Source: CADCVT01 sp036389155 (GTDB lineage Bacteria; Actinomycetota; Thermoleophilia; Solirubrobacterales; Solirubrobacteraceae). Taken from it: a DNA stretch of 64,000 nt. Under the pieces are notes generated by a model. It ran no database searches. It was not told the origin of the DNA and saw only the letters and a program-made list of their open reading frames with translations. The stretch spans positions 62,001-126,000 of the forward strand of contig DASVQN010000009.1 of assembly GCA_036389155.1 (NCBI GenBank), in the 5' to 3' direction. Both the position numbers and the translations under genes were made by a program. Position 1 is the first letter of the stretch. Each line of letters begins with the position of its first letter. Shown one piece after another: positions 1 through 7,754 of this stretch.

Positions 1-2
1 CG

Positions 3-632
3 GGGGAGCGGCTCGACGGGCTGCTCTCCGACGTCCGCCACCGCGGCCTCGACGCGACGCTCGCCCAGCGCGGCGCCCTCGCCGAGCGCGAGCGCGGGGT
101 GGCCGAGGCGCGCTCGCGGCTCGGCGCGGTCGTCCGCCGCGTGCCGGGGGCGGAGGCGGTGCGGCTCGTCGGCCTGCAGCTCGACGCGCGCGCGGCGGCG
201 TTCTTCGCCGAGCGGCTGACGCTCGTGGAGGGGGCGGCACGGCGCTTCGACGCGGTGCCGGGCGCGCTCGCCGCGCGGGCGGGCGGCATCGCCGACCAGG
301 GCCGGCTCGTCGCGATGGGCACCCGCCGCCAGCTCGCCGACCACGACCGCGACTACGGCCGCGCCCTGGCGCGCCTCGGCCGCGAGGCGGTCGCCGGCGT
401 CCGGCGCCGGCTGCGCGACGCGTCCCGCGACGCCGGCCACGCGGCCGAGCTCGTCGCCGCCCGCGACATGCGCCCTCGCGGCTGGCTGCTCGCGGCGGGG
501 GAGGGCGGCGCGCCCGTCCGCCTCGCCGCCGAGGTTCGCGAGGGCTCCGCCCTCAGCCTGCACTTCGCCGACGGCCGCGTGGACGCGACCGCCGGCACCA
601 TCACGACCACGGACCAGGAGACGGCCGCGTGA
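3..632 (+). CDS. xseA: Exodeoxyribonuclease VII large subunit, C-terminal part (5' end outside window)
   Basis: The reading frame is open from the window edge, so the OB-fold N-terminus is missing; about 209 residues remain. The visible part is Arg/Ala/Glu-rich and probably coiled-coil, followed by a C-terminal segment in which an RGW..LAAGEGG stretch precedes SLHFADGRVDA, the small beta tail typical of XseA ends. With XseB the enzyme degrades single-stranded DNA in both directions to oligonucleotides. The stop overlaps the start of the next gene by 4 bases (GTGA), the usual xseA-xseB coupling. The identification rests on that synteny plus the tail, since the catalytic domain is mostly absent. 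Confidence 0.85.
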   Translation, partial: GERLDGLLSDVRHRGLDATLAQRGALAERERGVAEARSRLGAVVRRVPGAEAVRLVGLQLDARAAAFFAERLTLVEGAARRFDAVPGALAARAGGIADQGRLVAMGTRRQLADHDRDYGRALARLGREAVAGVRRRLRDASRDAGHAAELVAARDMRPRGWLLAAGEGGAPVRLAAEVREGSALSLHFADGRVDATAGTITTTDQETAA

Positions 633-1021
633 GCCAGTCCAGCGACATCACCTTCGAGGGCGGGTACCGCCGGCTGCAGGACATCGCCGAGCGCCTCGGC
701 TCGGACGAGGTGCCGGTGCACGAGATGTGCGACCTCTTCGCGGAGGGCAAGGGGCTCGAGCAGGCGCTCAGCCAGTACCTCTCGCAGCAGAAGGAGCGCG
801 TCGAGGCGATCGAGCGCGGCGAGGGGATGCGCGCGTTCCGCGTCGTCCCGCCGGGCGAGGATCGCGCGGAGGCGCCGGTCGCGCGCGACCTCAGGGACGC
901 GCCGGCCGCGGCTCGGGCCGCGAACGGGATCGCTCCGGTCGCCGCCGACGCCCCGCTGGCCGACGCCGACGCGACGCCGGCCCCGCCGCCTCCGCCCCAG
1001 GACGAGGCCCTGCCCTTCTAG
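629..1021 (+). CDS. xseB: Exodeoxyribonuclease VII small subunit
   Basis: The protein has 130 residues. The first 65 or so form the XseB helical hairpin (FEGGYRRLQDIAERL... LSQQKERVEAIERGEG), which binds the long helices of XseA. The family is usually 70-80 residues; here an Ala/Pro-rich tail (residues about 75-130, ending PPPPPPQDEALPF) is added and is probably disordered. The GTG start shares four bases with the xseA stop, which implies translational coupling and matched subunit amounts. Confidence 0.88.
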   Translation: MSQSSDITFEGGYRRLQDIAERLGSDEVPVHEMCDLFAEGKGLEQALSQYLSQQKERVEAIERGEGMRAFRVVPPGEDRAEAPVARDLRDAPAAARAANGIAPVAADAPLADADATPAPPPPPQDEALPF

Positions 1022-1035
1022 CGGACGCGTCGGCC

Positions 1036-1365
1036 GTGGCCTACGACGAAGCCCTCGCCGATCGCGTCCGCGACGTCGTCGGCGTCCGCGACGGGGTCGT
1101 CGAGAAGAAGATGTTCGGCGGGGTCGCGTGGATGGTCCACGGGAACATGGCGTGCGCGATCGTGGGCGACGAGCTCCTCGTCCGGCTCTCGAGCGAGGAC
1201 TACGAGACGGCGCTCACCGAGCCCGGCGTGCGGCAGTTCGACATGACGGGCCGCCCGATGCGCGCGTTCGTGTGCGTCGGGGGCGCGGCGATCGCGAGCG
1301 ACGACGGCCTCGCGAAGTGGGTCGACGCCGGCGCGGACTACGCGTCGTCGCTGCCGCCGAAGTAG
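1036..1365 (+). CDS. TfoX/Sxy N-terminal-domain family protein
   Basis: A 109-residue protein made of one TfoX N-terminal domain: the KKMFGGVAWMVHGNMACAIVGDEL core near residues 25-45 is the family signature. In gamma-proteobacteria TfoX/Sxy promotes competence; stand-alone copies like this in actinobacteria have no assigned role. The GTG start at 1036 was chosen because homology begins there (AYDEALADRV), 14 bases after xseB. It is probably co-transcribed with xseAB. Confidence 0.8.
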   Translation: MAYDEALADRVRDVVGVRDGVVEKKMFGGVAWMVHGNMACAIVGDELLVRLSSEDYETALTEPGVRQFDMTGRPMRAFVCVGGAAIASDDGLAKWVDAGADYASSLPPK

Positions 1366-1374
1366 CGAGGCGCG

Positions 1375-2397
1375 TCAGGCCGCGGCGACGCCGGCGGCGG
1401 CGAGCGCCCGCACCGTCGCCTCGCGGTCGGCGGACGGGACGGCGAGGAGCGTCGTCACGCCCGCGCGCTCGTACGCCGCGAGCTTCTCGTCGAGGCCGGA
1501 AGGCGTCGAGACGAGCGCCGTCGCGTCGATGAGCTCTGGCGTCAGCGCGCTCGCCGCGCCCAGGCGGTCGCCCCCGAGCATCCGCTCCTGGACATCCCGC
1601 GCGACGTCGCCGTGCCCGTAGCGATCGGCGAGGTCGACGTAGAAGTTCTTCTCCCTCGCGCCCATCGCCCCGAGGTAGAACGCCAGCCACGGCCGGCAGG
1701 CGTCGCGGGCGGCGTCGAGGTCGTCGGTCACCGCGACCGGCACCGCGGCGGCGACGTCCAGCGACGAGGCGTCGCGCCCGGCGCGCGCCAGCCCCGCCCG
1801 CAGCGGGTCCATGAGGACGTCGGGGTTCGCGGGATCCAGGAACGCCGGCAGCCAGCCGTCGGCGATCGCGCCGGTCTGCTCGATCGCGCGCGGACCGACC
1901 GCGCCGAGGTAGATCGGGATCTTCTCCTGCACCGGCCGGCACAGCAGCTTCAGCGGCTTGCCGAGCCCCATCCCGGGCTCGCCCTCCGGCAGCGGCAGCG
2001 AGACGGGCTCGCGCGCCAGCGTGCGCCGCACGACGTCGACGTACTCGCGCACCCGCCGCAGGTTCCTGACGAACGGCTCGCCGTACCAGCCCTCCGACAC
2101 CTGCGGCCCGCTCAGCCCGAGCCCAAGCCGGAACCGGCCCTCGCTCATCACGTCGAGCGTCGCCGCGGCCATCGCCGTCGCCGTCGGCTTGCGCGCCGGG
2201 ATCTGCAGGATCGCCGACCCGAGGCCGACCCGCTCGGTCCGCGCGGCGAGCGCGCCGAGGACGGATACCGCGTCCTGCCCCCACGCCTCGCTGATCCACA
2301 CCGAGTCCAGCCCCAGCTCGTCGGCCAGCAGCGCCAGCGCGAGCTGCTCGTCGTACGAGAACCAGGGCCAGTACGCGAGGAAGAGCCCGATCCGCAT
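1375..2397 (-). CDS. LLM-class (luciferase-like, probably F420-dependent) oxidoreductase
   Basis: This 340-residue TIM-barrel protein of the bacterial luciferase family starts MRIGLFLAYWP. It shows family landmarks: ARTERVGLGSAILQIPARKPTATA near residue 70, GRFRLGLGLSGPQVSEGWYG near 100 and PIYLGAVGPRAIEQTGAIADGW near 185. Members use reduced F420 or FMN on diverse substrates. The GGQ/SGPQ-type loop and absence of a partner reductase favour F420, common in actinobacteria; the substrate cannot be read from sequence. It converges on the TfoX gene with a 9-bp gap. Confidence 0.82.
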   Translation of the reverse strand: MRIGLFLAYWPWFSYDEQLALALLADELGLDSVWISEAWGQDAVSVLGALAARTERVGLGSAILQIPARKPTATAMAAATLDVMSEGRFRLGLGLSGPQVSEGWYGEPFVRNLRRVREYVDVVRRTLAREPVSLPLPEGEPGMGLGKPLKLLCRPVQEKIPIYLGAVGPRAIEQTGAIADGWLPAFLDPANPDVLMDPLRAGLARAGRDASSLDVAAAVPVAVTDDLDAARDACRPWLAFYLGAMGAREKNFYVDLADRYGHGDVARDVQERMLGGDRLGAASALTPELIDATALVSTPSGLDEKLAAYERAGVTTLLAVPSADREATVRALAAAGVAAA

Positions 2398-2408
2398 CGG
2401 GCGCGAGC

Positions 2409-4118
2409 CTACAGAGCGAGCGACTCCGTCAGCACGCCGGCGAACGCCTCGACGACGCGCTCGTCGAACTGCGATCCCGCGCAGCGGCGCAGCTCGTCGA
2501 TCGCGTCGGCGACCGGCATGCCGGACCGGTAGACGCGGTCGGAGGTCATCGCCTCGAAGGAGTCCGCCACGGCGAGGATGCGCGCCTCGAGCGGGATCTC
2601 GTCGCCGGCCAGGCCCGACGGGTAGCCGCGCCCGTCCGGCCGCTCGTGGTGCGCGAGCACCCACGAGCTGATGTCGTCGAGGCTCGCGCCGCTGAGGATC
2701 CGCGCCCCGAGCTCGGGGTGCTTGCGCATCTCCGCCCACTCGGCGTCGGTCAGCGCGCCGGGCTTGCGCAGGATCGGATCGGGGACGCCGATCTTCCCCA
2801 GGTCGTGCAGCAGCCCCGCCAGCCGCACGCGCTCGACGCGATCGGGCTCGAGGCCGAGCTCGGTCGCGATCTGCTCGCATAGCCGCCCGACGGTCTGCGA
2901 GTGCTGGGCCGTGCCGGTGTCGCGCAGGTCGAGCGTCTCGGCGAGGATGAGCACCGCCGCGATCTGCTCGACCGCCTGGCGCGAGTCGTCGACGGCGCCG
3001 CCGGCCAGCGACTCCACGACCTCCTCGGAGAAGATGACGCTGCGGTCGCGGCCGAGCTGCTTGGCGAGGTAGAGCGCCTGGTCGGCGCAGTGCAGGAGCT
3101 GCTCGCTGGTCGCGGCGTGCCGCGGGCACGTGGCGACGCCGAAGCTCACGGTCACCGCCGCCTCGCCCTCCAGCAGGCCGGCGTCGCGCACCGCGCGCCG
3201 CAGGCGCTCGGCGACCAGGAAGCCGCCGTGCTCGTCGCTGTCGGGCAGCACGAGCGCGAACTCCTCGCCGCCGATGCGCGCCAGGTCGTCGATCCGCCGC
3301 TTCACCGAGCCCGCGACGGACGCGAAGCGCTGCAGGGTCTGGTCGCCGACGCGATGGCCGAAGCGGTCGTTGACGCTCTTGAAGTGATCGAGGTCGCCGA
3401 CCACCACGGTCACGGGCTGCCCGCTGCGCTTGGCGCGCTCGAGCTCGGCCTCCATGCGCTCCTCGAAGCCGCGGCGGTTGAGCAGGCCGGTGAGCGCGTC
3501 GGTGCGCGCGGCGTCGGCGAGCCGGTCGATCAGCCGCTCCGCCCGGTCGTGCAGCGCCCCGGCGAGCACGCCGACCGTGATCACGGTGCCGAGCGTCAGG
3601 ATCCAGCGCGCGAGGCTGTCGCCCGCGGTGCCGCCGGCGACGTTCAGCGCGATGGCGTAGGCGACCGCGACGAACCCGATGTGCGCCACCGCCTGCCGGC
3701 GCGGGAGGAAGAAGAACGCCTCGAACCCGACCCAGACGTAGAAGAGCGCGTAGATCGCGGCGGTGTCGTCGGTGGCGATCACGCCCGCCGTGACCAGGAG
3801 CGTCCCGAAGGCCAGGGTGATCGTCATGAGCCGCGCGGGCAGCCGCGCCGAGAGAAGCAGCATGGCGACCGCGCTGACCACCGCCGTCGTCCCGATCACC
3901 GCGAGCGCGGCGGGGGACGCGCGCTCGGGCACCGGCAGCAGGACCGACAGGTCCGCGAGCAGCCCGCCGACGAGGAACAGCACCGCGAGCGAGCGCCAGC
4001 GGACGCCGTCGTCGGTCATGCGGTCGAGCACGTCCTCGTACACGGAGGCGGCGCGCCCTCGGGGCCGGGTGCTTTCGAGAAGCCGGTGCGACATCGGTCT
4101 ACGCCTCATGATCGGCAC
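2409..4118 (-). CDS. Membrane-bound GGDEF and HD-GYP protein (c-di-GMP turnover)
   Basis: The 569-residue protein has about six hydrophobic helices (residues roughly 43-190), then a GGDEF domain (DALTGLLNRRGFEE near 207, DLDHFKSVNDRFGH near 242, catalytic GGEEF at 283-287) and an HD-GYP domain (HD of LLHDLGKIG near 438, HHERPDGRGYP at 490-500). Both active-site motifs are intact, so it could both make and hydrolyse cyclic di-GMP, or use GGDEF as a GTP sensor. GTG at 4118 was taken as start; ATG codons at 4109 and 4094 are in frame and neither has a clear ribosome binding site. The membrane part resembles MASE-type sensors without a match I can name. Confidence 0.88.
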   Translation of the reverse strand: MPIMRRRPMSHRLLESTRPRGRAASVYEDVLDRMTDDGVRWRSLAVLFLVGGLLADLSVLLPVPERASPAALAVIGTTAVVSAVAMLLLSARLPARLMTITLAFGTLLVTAGVIATDDTAAIYALFYVWVGFEAFFFLPRRQAVAHIGFVAVAYAIALNVAGGTAGDSLARWILTLGTVITVGVLAGALHDRAERLIDRLADAARTDALTGLLNRRGFEERMEAELERAKRSGQPVTVVVGDLDHFKSVNDRFGHRVGDQTLQRFASVAGSVKRRIDDLARIGGEEFALVLPDSDEHGGFLVAERLRRAVRDAGLLEGEAAVTVSFGVATCPRHAATSEQLLHCADQALYLAKQLGRDRSVIFSEEVVESLAGGAVDDSRQAVEQIAAVLILAETLDLRDTGTAQHSQTVGRLCEQIATELGLEPDRVERVRLAGLLHDLGKIGVPDPILRKPGALTDAEWAEMRKHPELGARILSGASLDDISSWVLAHHERPDGRGYPSGLAGDEIPLEARILAVADSFEAMTSDRVYRSGMPVADAIDELRRCAGSQFDERVVEAFAGVLTESLAL

Positions 4119-4187
4119 TCACGCCGATTTCTTGTAGCGGCCACTACGGGGCGTGTAGCTCCGGCCGTCAGTGGACAGTCCGCGGCC

Positions 4188-4388
4188 ATGGCCCGTTCCC
4201 GTCATCTCCTCGCCGCCGCGCTCGCCGCGCTGGCCCTCCTCGCCGCCGCCGGCTGCGGCTCGGACAGCGACGACCCCGCGTCGACGAACCCGAAGGACGC
4301 ACCCGTCAACACCGACACCCCGGCCAACGGCCAGGGCGAGGAGACGCCCGCCCCGCGCGAGGGCAAGCGCGACGACGCCGGCGAGTAG
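4188..4388 (+). CDS. Small lipoprotein of unknown function
   Basis: This 66-residue protein has an N-terminal signal (MARSRHLLAAALAALALLAAAGC) ending in a lipobox-like AAGC, so Cys24 would be lipidated. The rest is short, acidic and disordered (DSDDPAS.., EGKRDDAGE). No domain is recognisable. It is divergent from the GGDEF/HD-GYP gene and converges on the 100-residue protein downstream. Confidence 0.6.
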   Translation: MARSRHLLAAALAALALLAAAGCGSDSDDPASTNPKDAPVNTDTPANGQGEETPAPREGKRDDAGE

Positions 4389-4391
4389 GAG

Positions 4392-4694
4392 CTAGTGCCC
4401 GGCGGGCGTCTCGCGGAAGTGGTCCGCGTCGGCGCCGAGGGAGGGGAGCGGCTCGATGCCGTCCTCGTGCGGGGTCCCGCGGACCTCGCCGCTGAAGCCC
4501 AGGCCCGTGAGCCGGCGGATCTCGCGCTCGCCCTCGATCCGCGCCGGATGGTCCTGCGGCAGGTCGCGGATCAGCTTGGCGATCCGATTGCGCAGCTGCA
4601 GCGCGAAGTGCGGCGTGGACGCGCCCGTCAGCTGGCGGACGTCGTCGACGGTGACCTCTCGGCCGCGGCGCGACGGGTGCTCGGCTTCGCTCAT
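4392..4694 (-). CDS. Conserved-looking 100-residue hypothetical protein
   Basis: The sequence begins MSEAEHPSRRGREVTVDDVRQ; a charged helical segment (LRNRIAKLIRDLPQDHPARIEGEREIRRL) fills the middle, and the tail is acidic and disordered. No transmembrane segment or known motif is seen. Its ATG overlaps the stop of the upstream cell-wall-repeat lipoprotein gene by four bases (ATGA), so the two are translated together; a cytoplasmic partner role is only an inference from that coupling. Confidence 0.65.
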   Translation of the reverse strand: MSEAEHPSRRGREVTVDDVRQLTGASTPHFALQLRNRIAKLIRDLPQDHPARIEGEREIRRLTGLGFSGEVRGTPHEDGIEPLPSLGADADHFRETPAGH

Positions 4695-5884
4695 GAGGAG
4701 GGGGCGGTCGCTTCCGGGTCTACGAGGGTGATCTCGAGGAGGGCGTCGATCCGGGACTGCGTGGCGAGCGGCATCGCCTTCTCGTCCCCGATGATCCAGC
4801 CGTGATTGTAGACCCCGCGCACGGGGTTCTTGCGGTAGCCGGGGCGGATGTCCTGGAGGTATCCGTCGACGAGCGTGTCGAGGCGCGGCCCGCCGCTGTG
4901 CAGCAGGGCGGGGCCGTACGTCCCGCTGCCCGACAGCGGCGCCGCGGCGATCGCGTCGAGCGGCCGCGTGCGGTTGACGAAGACCAGGCCGTGCCCCGGG
5001 TCGGTGACCTCCCACCCGAACGTCCCCGAGGCGAAGCGGGCGAAGGCGATCGAGCCGGCGATCGCATCCTCGATCCGCGTCACGCGCGTGACCGTCCCGA
5101 GCCGGCGCAGGTCGGCCTCGACCTTCTTGGACACCGTGCTCTCGGGCCCGAGGATGAAGATCTTCGGCTGCTGGTGGCGCTCGAGCGCGGCCTTCGTCGC
5201 CGGCGGCACCGCGTCGCGGTCGACGAACAGCACCGGGTCGCCGGACTTCGCCGCCCAGCCCGCCGCGGGCACCGCGAACTCCGCCTTCTCGCTGCCGACG
5301 ACGACCACGTCGTCGCTCGAGCGCCCGCGGGCCTCGCTGAGCACGGCGTCGATCTGCGCCGCGACCTCGGCGGGATTCTTGCCCGAGACGTCCGTCGCCT
5401 TCAGCCCGCCTGGCTCGGCGACGTCGCCGACGCGGATGACCTGCGCGTCGCCGGCCTCCTTCGATCCCGTCGGGTCGAGCGCGTCGAGCGCGCTCTTCGA
5501 CGCCTCCGGCAGGTCGCCCCCGTCGGTGAGCAGCACGGGTGCGCCGACCGGCTCGGCGAACAGCGCCGCGGCCGCGAGCCCGCCGCGCCAGTCGTCCTTG
5601 TCGACCAGCGCGACCGCCTTCGGCCGCGTCTTGTCGTCCGCTCCCGGATAGACCGCCTGCGCGACCGCCGCGGCGTTGGCGACGGAGTCCGCGCCCCCGA
5701 CGCGCGTCGTGTTCTTCGTCGCGAACGCGGGGAAGCCGAGGTCGGTCGCGGCCTCCTTCTCGTCGCCCTTGACGCCGACCTGCGGGCGGTTGGGGCGATC
5801 GTCGCCGGTGCTGCCTCCGCCGCCGCCGCAGCCCGCCACGACGAGCGCGATCAGGCAGGCGAGCGCGACCAGGGGGCGGGGCAC
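4691..5884 (-). CDS. Secreted lipoprotein with cell-wall-binding repeat 2-like domains
   Basis: The GTG start at 5884 gives a 397-residue protein with a signal peptide (PRPLVALACLIALVVAGC) and a lipobox before a Gly-rich linker. The mature part resembles CWB2 repeats: TTRVGGADSVANAAAVAQAVYPG near residue 55, then an ALFAEPVGAPVLLTDGG strand and further copies (VRVGDVAEPGG, FILGPESTVSKKVEADLRRLGTVTRV). In Firmicutes such repeats anchor proteins to wall polymers. A C-terminal region (GVYNHGWIIGDEKAMPLATQSRIDALLEI) is also present. It heads a two-gene operon. The ligand and exact repeat count are not certain. Confidence 0.7.
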   Translation of the reverse strand: MPRPLVALACLIALVVAGCGGGGGSTGDDRPNRPQVGVKGDEKEAATDLGFPAFATKNTTRVGGADSVANAAAVAQAVYPGADDKTRPKAVALVDKDDWRGGLAAAALFAEPVGAPVLLTDGGDLPEASKSALDALDPTGSKEAGDAQVIRVGDVAEPGGLKATDVSGKNPAEVAAQIDAVLSEARGRSSDDVVVVGSEKAEFAVPAAGWAAKSGDPVLFVDRDAVPPATKAALERHQQPKIFILGPESTVSKKVEADLRRLGTVTRVTRIEDAIAGSIAFARFASGTFGWEVTDPGHGLVFVNRTRPLDAIAAAPLSGSGTYGPALLHSGGPRLDTLVDGYLQDIRPGYRKNPVRGVYNHGWIIGDEKAMPLATQSRIDALLEITLVDPEATAPSS

Positions 5885-5907
5885 GGGCGGCAGAGTACCG
5901 TCCGGCC

Positions 5908-6490
5908 ATCGCCGATCTGCCGCCCGTCCTCGAGCAGCACGCTCCGCTCGTGCGATACGACAGCGCCGAGCGCGCGAGGGCCACGGCCGTCGAGGCGCTG
6001 ACCGCGCGGGTGGCGGGGGACAGGATCGCCCTGCGGCCGCCCGCAGGACGCGACGTTCGCCCAGCACTCGTGGGCCGAGCGCTGCCCGTGGCACGGCGTG
6101 GTCTACGTCGCCAACGGATCGCACGCCTCGTACGCGGGCGCGGGCGAGCACGGGCGCCCGTGGCCCGATCCCGACGATTTCGCCGACGGCCGCGGGCGCG
6201 TGGTGCGCCCGCAGGTCCGCCCGTTCGGGCCGTGGGTCCGCTGGCCCGGGCACTGGGGCCGCGCGCGGGCGTCGTTCCTCCCCGGCGAGCAGACGAGCCC
6301 ACTCGGCCCGGCCTTCCAGGAGGACGGCGCCTGGCGCGACCCCGCCGCGTTCCACGCTCGCGCGCGCGCCTGCGGCAGCGGTGCGCCGCCGCGCCCGGCG
6401 GCCCTGACCGTGGCGGGCGGATCGGCGTTGATCGGCATCCTCGCCGCGTTCTTTATGGCAATTCGAACGCGCGTCCGGCGCGGCGCATGA
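5908..6490 (+). pseudogene. Decayed Vps62-like (GSHASY) protein gene with internal deletion
   Basis: Two frames each carry a recognisable piece of one protein. From 5908 one frame reads DLPPVLEQHAPLVRYDSAERARATAVEAL, the usual beginning of these secreted proteins. From 6047 another frame reads DATFAQHSWAERCPWHGVVYVANGSHASYAGAGEHG, the conserved C-terminal core, continuing to FMAIRTRVRRGA. The middle (normally with the EGDWE region) is absent, the frame changes between about 6035 and 6047, and no start codon or signal peptide precedes the first part, which abuts the divergent lipoprotein gene. I read this as a relic. An open frame of about 130 residues from 6098 survives and could still be expressed. 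Confidence 0.6.
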
Positions 6491-6506
6491 TCTGTTTCAA
6501 GTTGGG

Positions 6507-6512
6507 TACAGT
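6507..6512 (+). promoter_or_regulatory. Probable -10 box of the riboswitch transcript
   Basis: TACAGT lies about seven bases before the predicted 5' edge of the riboswitch, matching the TANNNT actinobacterial -10 pattern. No convincing -35 box is visible. Confidence 0.4.
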
Positions 6513-6516
6513 GTCC

Positions 6517-6650
6517 GCCGCATGCCGAATTCATGGCCACCTGGCCATGGAGCGGGGGACCCACGTTGTTGGGGCTAATCACACGGTCATCCGTGTGAAG
6601 CGCAGGCTCTTTTCGCGCTAGCCCGTCAGCTAACCCCGTAGGCCGACGAA
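6517..6650 (+). promoter_or_regulatory. Cyclic di-AMP riboswitch (ydaO/yuaA class)
   Basis: The leader of the NlpC/P60 gene carries the landmarks of the c-di-AMP riboswitch. These are a perfect hairpin CATGGCC-ACCT-GGCCATG (6532-6549), then GGGGGACCCACGTTGTTGGGG (6554-6574), a second hairpin ACACGG-TCAT-CCGTGT (6581-6596), and the highly conserved 3' block CCCGTCAGCTAACCCCGTAGG (6622-6642). Members of this class in actinobacteria sit before genes for cell-wall hydrolases such as Rpf and NlpC/P60 proteins and turn expression off when c-di-AMP is high. The ribosome binding site AGAGGAG (6651-6657) follows directly, so control could be on translation or transcription. Confidence 0.9.
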
Positions 6651-6665
6651 AGAGGAGTCGTTGCC

Positions 6666-7247
6666 GTGCGGGGCATTCCCGTTGTCGCGTTCATCGTGAT
6701 GCTGTTCGTGGCGCTCGTTGGAGCGCCGGTCGCCGTCGCGGCGACCACCGGCGGCACCACGTACGAGACCGAGAAGGAGCGCCAGGCCAAGGCGGAGAAG
6801 CGGTTCAAGGTCCGCGCCGTCCCCGGCGCGACCGCCGTCATCACCCCGAACGGCCTCGCCGCCGCGCCGCTCGACGCGCCTCCGCAGGTGCAGGCCGCCA
6901 TCGCGGCGGCCAACCGCATCATCGGCAAGCCGTACAAGTACGGCGGCGGCCACGGCAAGGTCGAGGACTCGGGCTACGACTGCTCGGGCACCGTCTCCTA
7001 CGCGCTGATCGGCGCGAAGCTCCTCAAGACGCCGCTCGACTCCAGCAGCTTCATGCGCTGGGGCGAGGCCGGGCCCGGCGCCTGGATCACCGTCTACACC
7101 AACCCGGGCCATGCTTTCGCCGTGATCGCGGGGCTGCGCCTCGACACGAGCGCCGCCGGCGACCCGAGCGGCGGCAAGGGCCCGCGCTGGCGCCCCGTGC
7201 TGCGCTCGACGCGCGGGTTCAAGGCGCGCCACCCCGTCGGCTTCTAG
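6666..7247 (+). CDS. Secreted NlpC/P60-type peptidoglycan hydrolase
   Basis: The 193-residue protein has a signal peptide ending near VAVAATT (residue about 28) and a C-terminal NlpC/P60 domain: IGKPYKYGGGHG near 90, catalytic Cys in YDCSGTVSYAL near 107 and probable catalytic His in NPGHAFAVIAGLRLD near 150. Such enzymes cut gamma-D-Glu-diaminopimelate or similar bonds in peptidoglycan stems. GTG at 6666 is preceded by AGAGGAG with 8-base spacing. The c-di-AMP riboswitch in its leader ties it to turgor and wall homeostasis, as for Rpf genes in Streptomyces. The stop overlaps the convergent thioesterase stop. Confidence 0.85.
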   Translation: MRGIPVVAFIVMLFVALVGAPVAVAATTGGTTYETEKERQAKAEKRFKVRAVPGATAVITPNGLAAAPLDAPPQVQAAIAAANRIIGKPYKYGGGHGKVEDSGYDCSGTVSYALIGAKLLKTPLDSSSFMRWGEAGPGAWITVYTNPGHAFAVIAGLRLDTSAAGDPSGGKGPRWRPVLRSTRGFKARHPVGF

Positions 7248-7729
7248 CCGCGCTCCTTCAGGATCTGCTCGCGCTCGGCGAGGCGGTTCGCCCGTCGCAG
7301 CTGCGCCTCGCGCTCGCGGCGCGTCTCGACGTCGGACGTGCACTCGATCGCCGGCACCGCCGCCGGCCTTCCCTCGTCGTCGAGGGCGACCATCGTCAGA
7401 TACGCCGTGTTCGTGTGGCGGACCGAGCCGGACCGCGGGTTCTCCGCCTCGACGCGGACGCCGATCTCCATCGACGTTCGCCACGCCGCGTTGACCGTCG
7501 CCTTGAACGTCACGACCTCGCCGACGTGGACCGGCTCGTTGAACGTCATGCGGTCCATCGCCGCGGTCACGACCCGCGAGCCCGAGTGCCGCGTGGCGGC
7601 CAGTCCGGCGACCTCGTCGCAGTAGCGCATGACGACCCCGCCGTGGACATAGCCCGCGCTGTTGGCGTCCATCACGCCCATCCAGCGAACGAGGACCGAC
7701 TGCGAGTCAGCGGGGGTCCGGGACGACAC
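7244..7729 (-). CDS. Acyl-CoA thioesterase (hotdog fold, BACH type)
   Basis: The family core is clear: SVLVRWMGVMDANSAGYVHGGVVMRYCDEVAGLAA near residues 10-45, with GGVVM and the D/E of CDEVAG as catalytic neighbourhood, then AMDRMTFNEPVHVGEVVTFKATV. It hydrolyses acyl-CoA to free acid and CoA. GTG at 7729 (161 residues) was chosen because homology begins just after it; ATG at 7756 is in frame but would overlap the divergent pspA start. The C-terminal tail is a charged helix (ETRREREAQLRRANRLAEREQILKERG). Confidence 0.85.
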   Translation of the reverse strand: MSSRTPADSQSVLVRWMGVMDANSAGYVHGGVVMRYCDEVAGLAATRHSGSRVVTAAMDRMTFNEPVHVGEVVTFKATVNAAWRTSMEIGVRVEAENPRSGSVRHTNTAYLTMVALDDEGRPAAVPAIECTSDVETRREREAQLRRANRLAEREQILKERG

Positions 7730-7741
7730 GAAGCGCCATGG

Positions 7742-7747
7742 TACGGT
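7742..7747 (+). promoter_or_regulatory. -10 box of a leaderless pspA promoter
   Basis: TACGGT is followed by exactly seven bases and then the pspA ATG, so transcription would begin at or within a base or two of the start codon. No ribosome binding site is present. Confidence 0.5.
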
Positions 7748-7754
7748 CCGGGAC

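Noticed and set aside
5950..6621. A single 223-codon gene across the Vps62-like relic
   Set aside because: Its second half is a shadow; the conserved GSHASY core is in a different frame.
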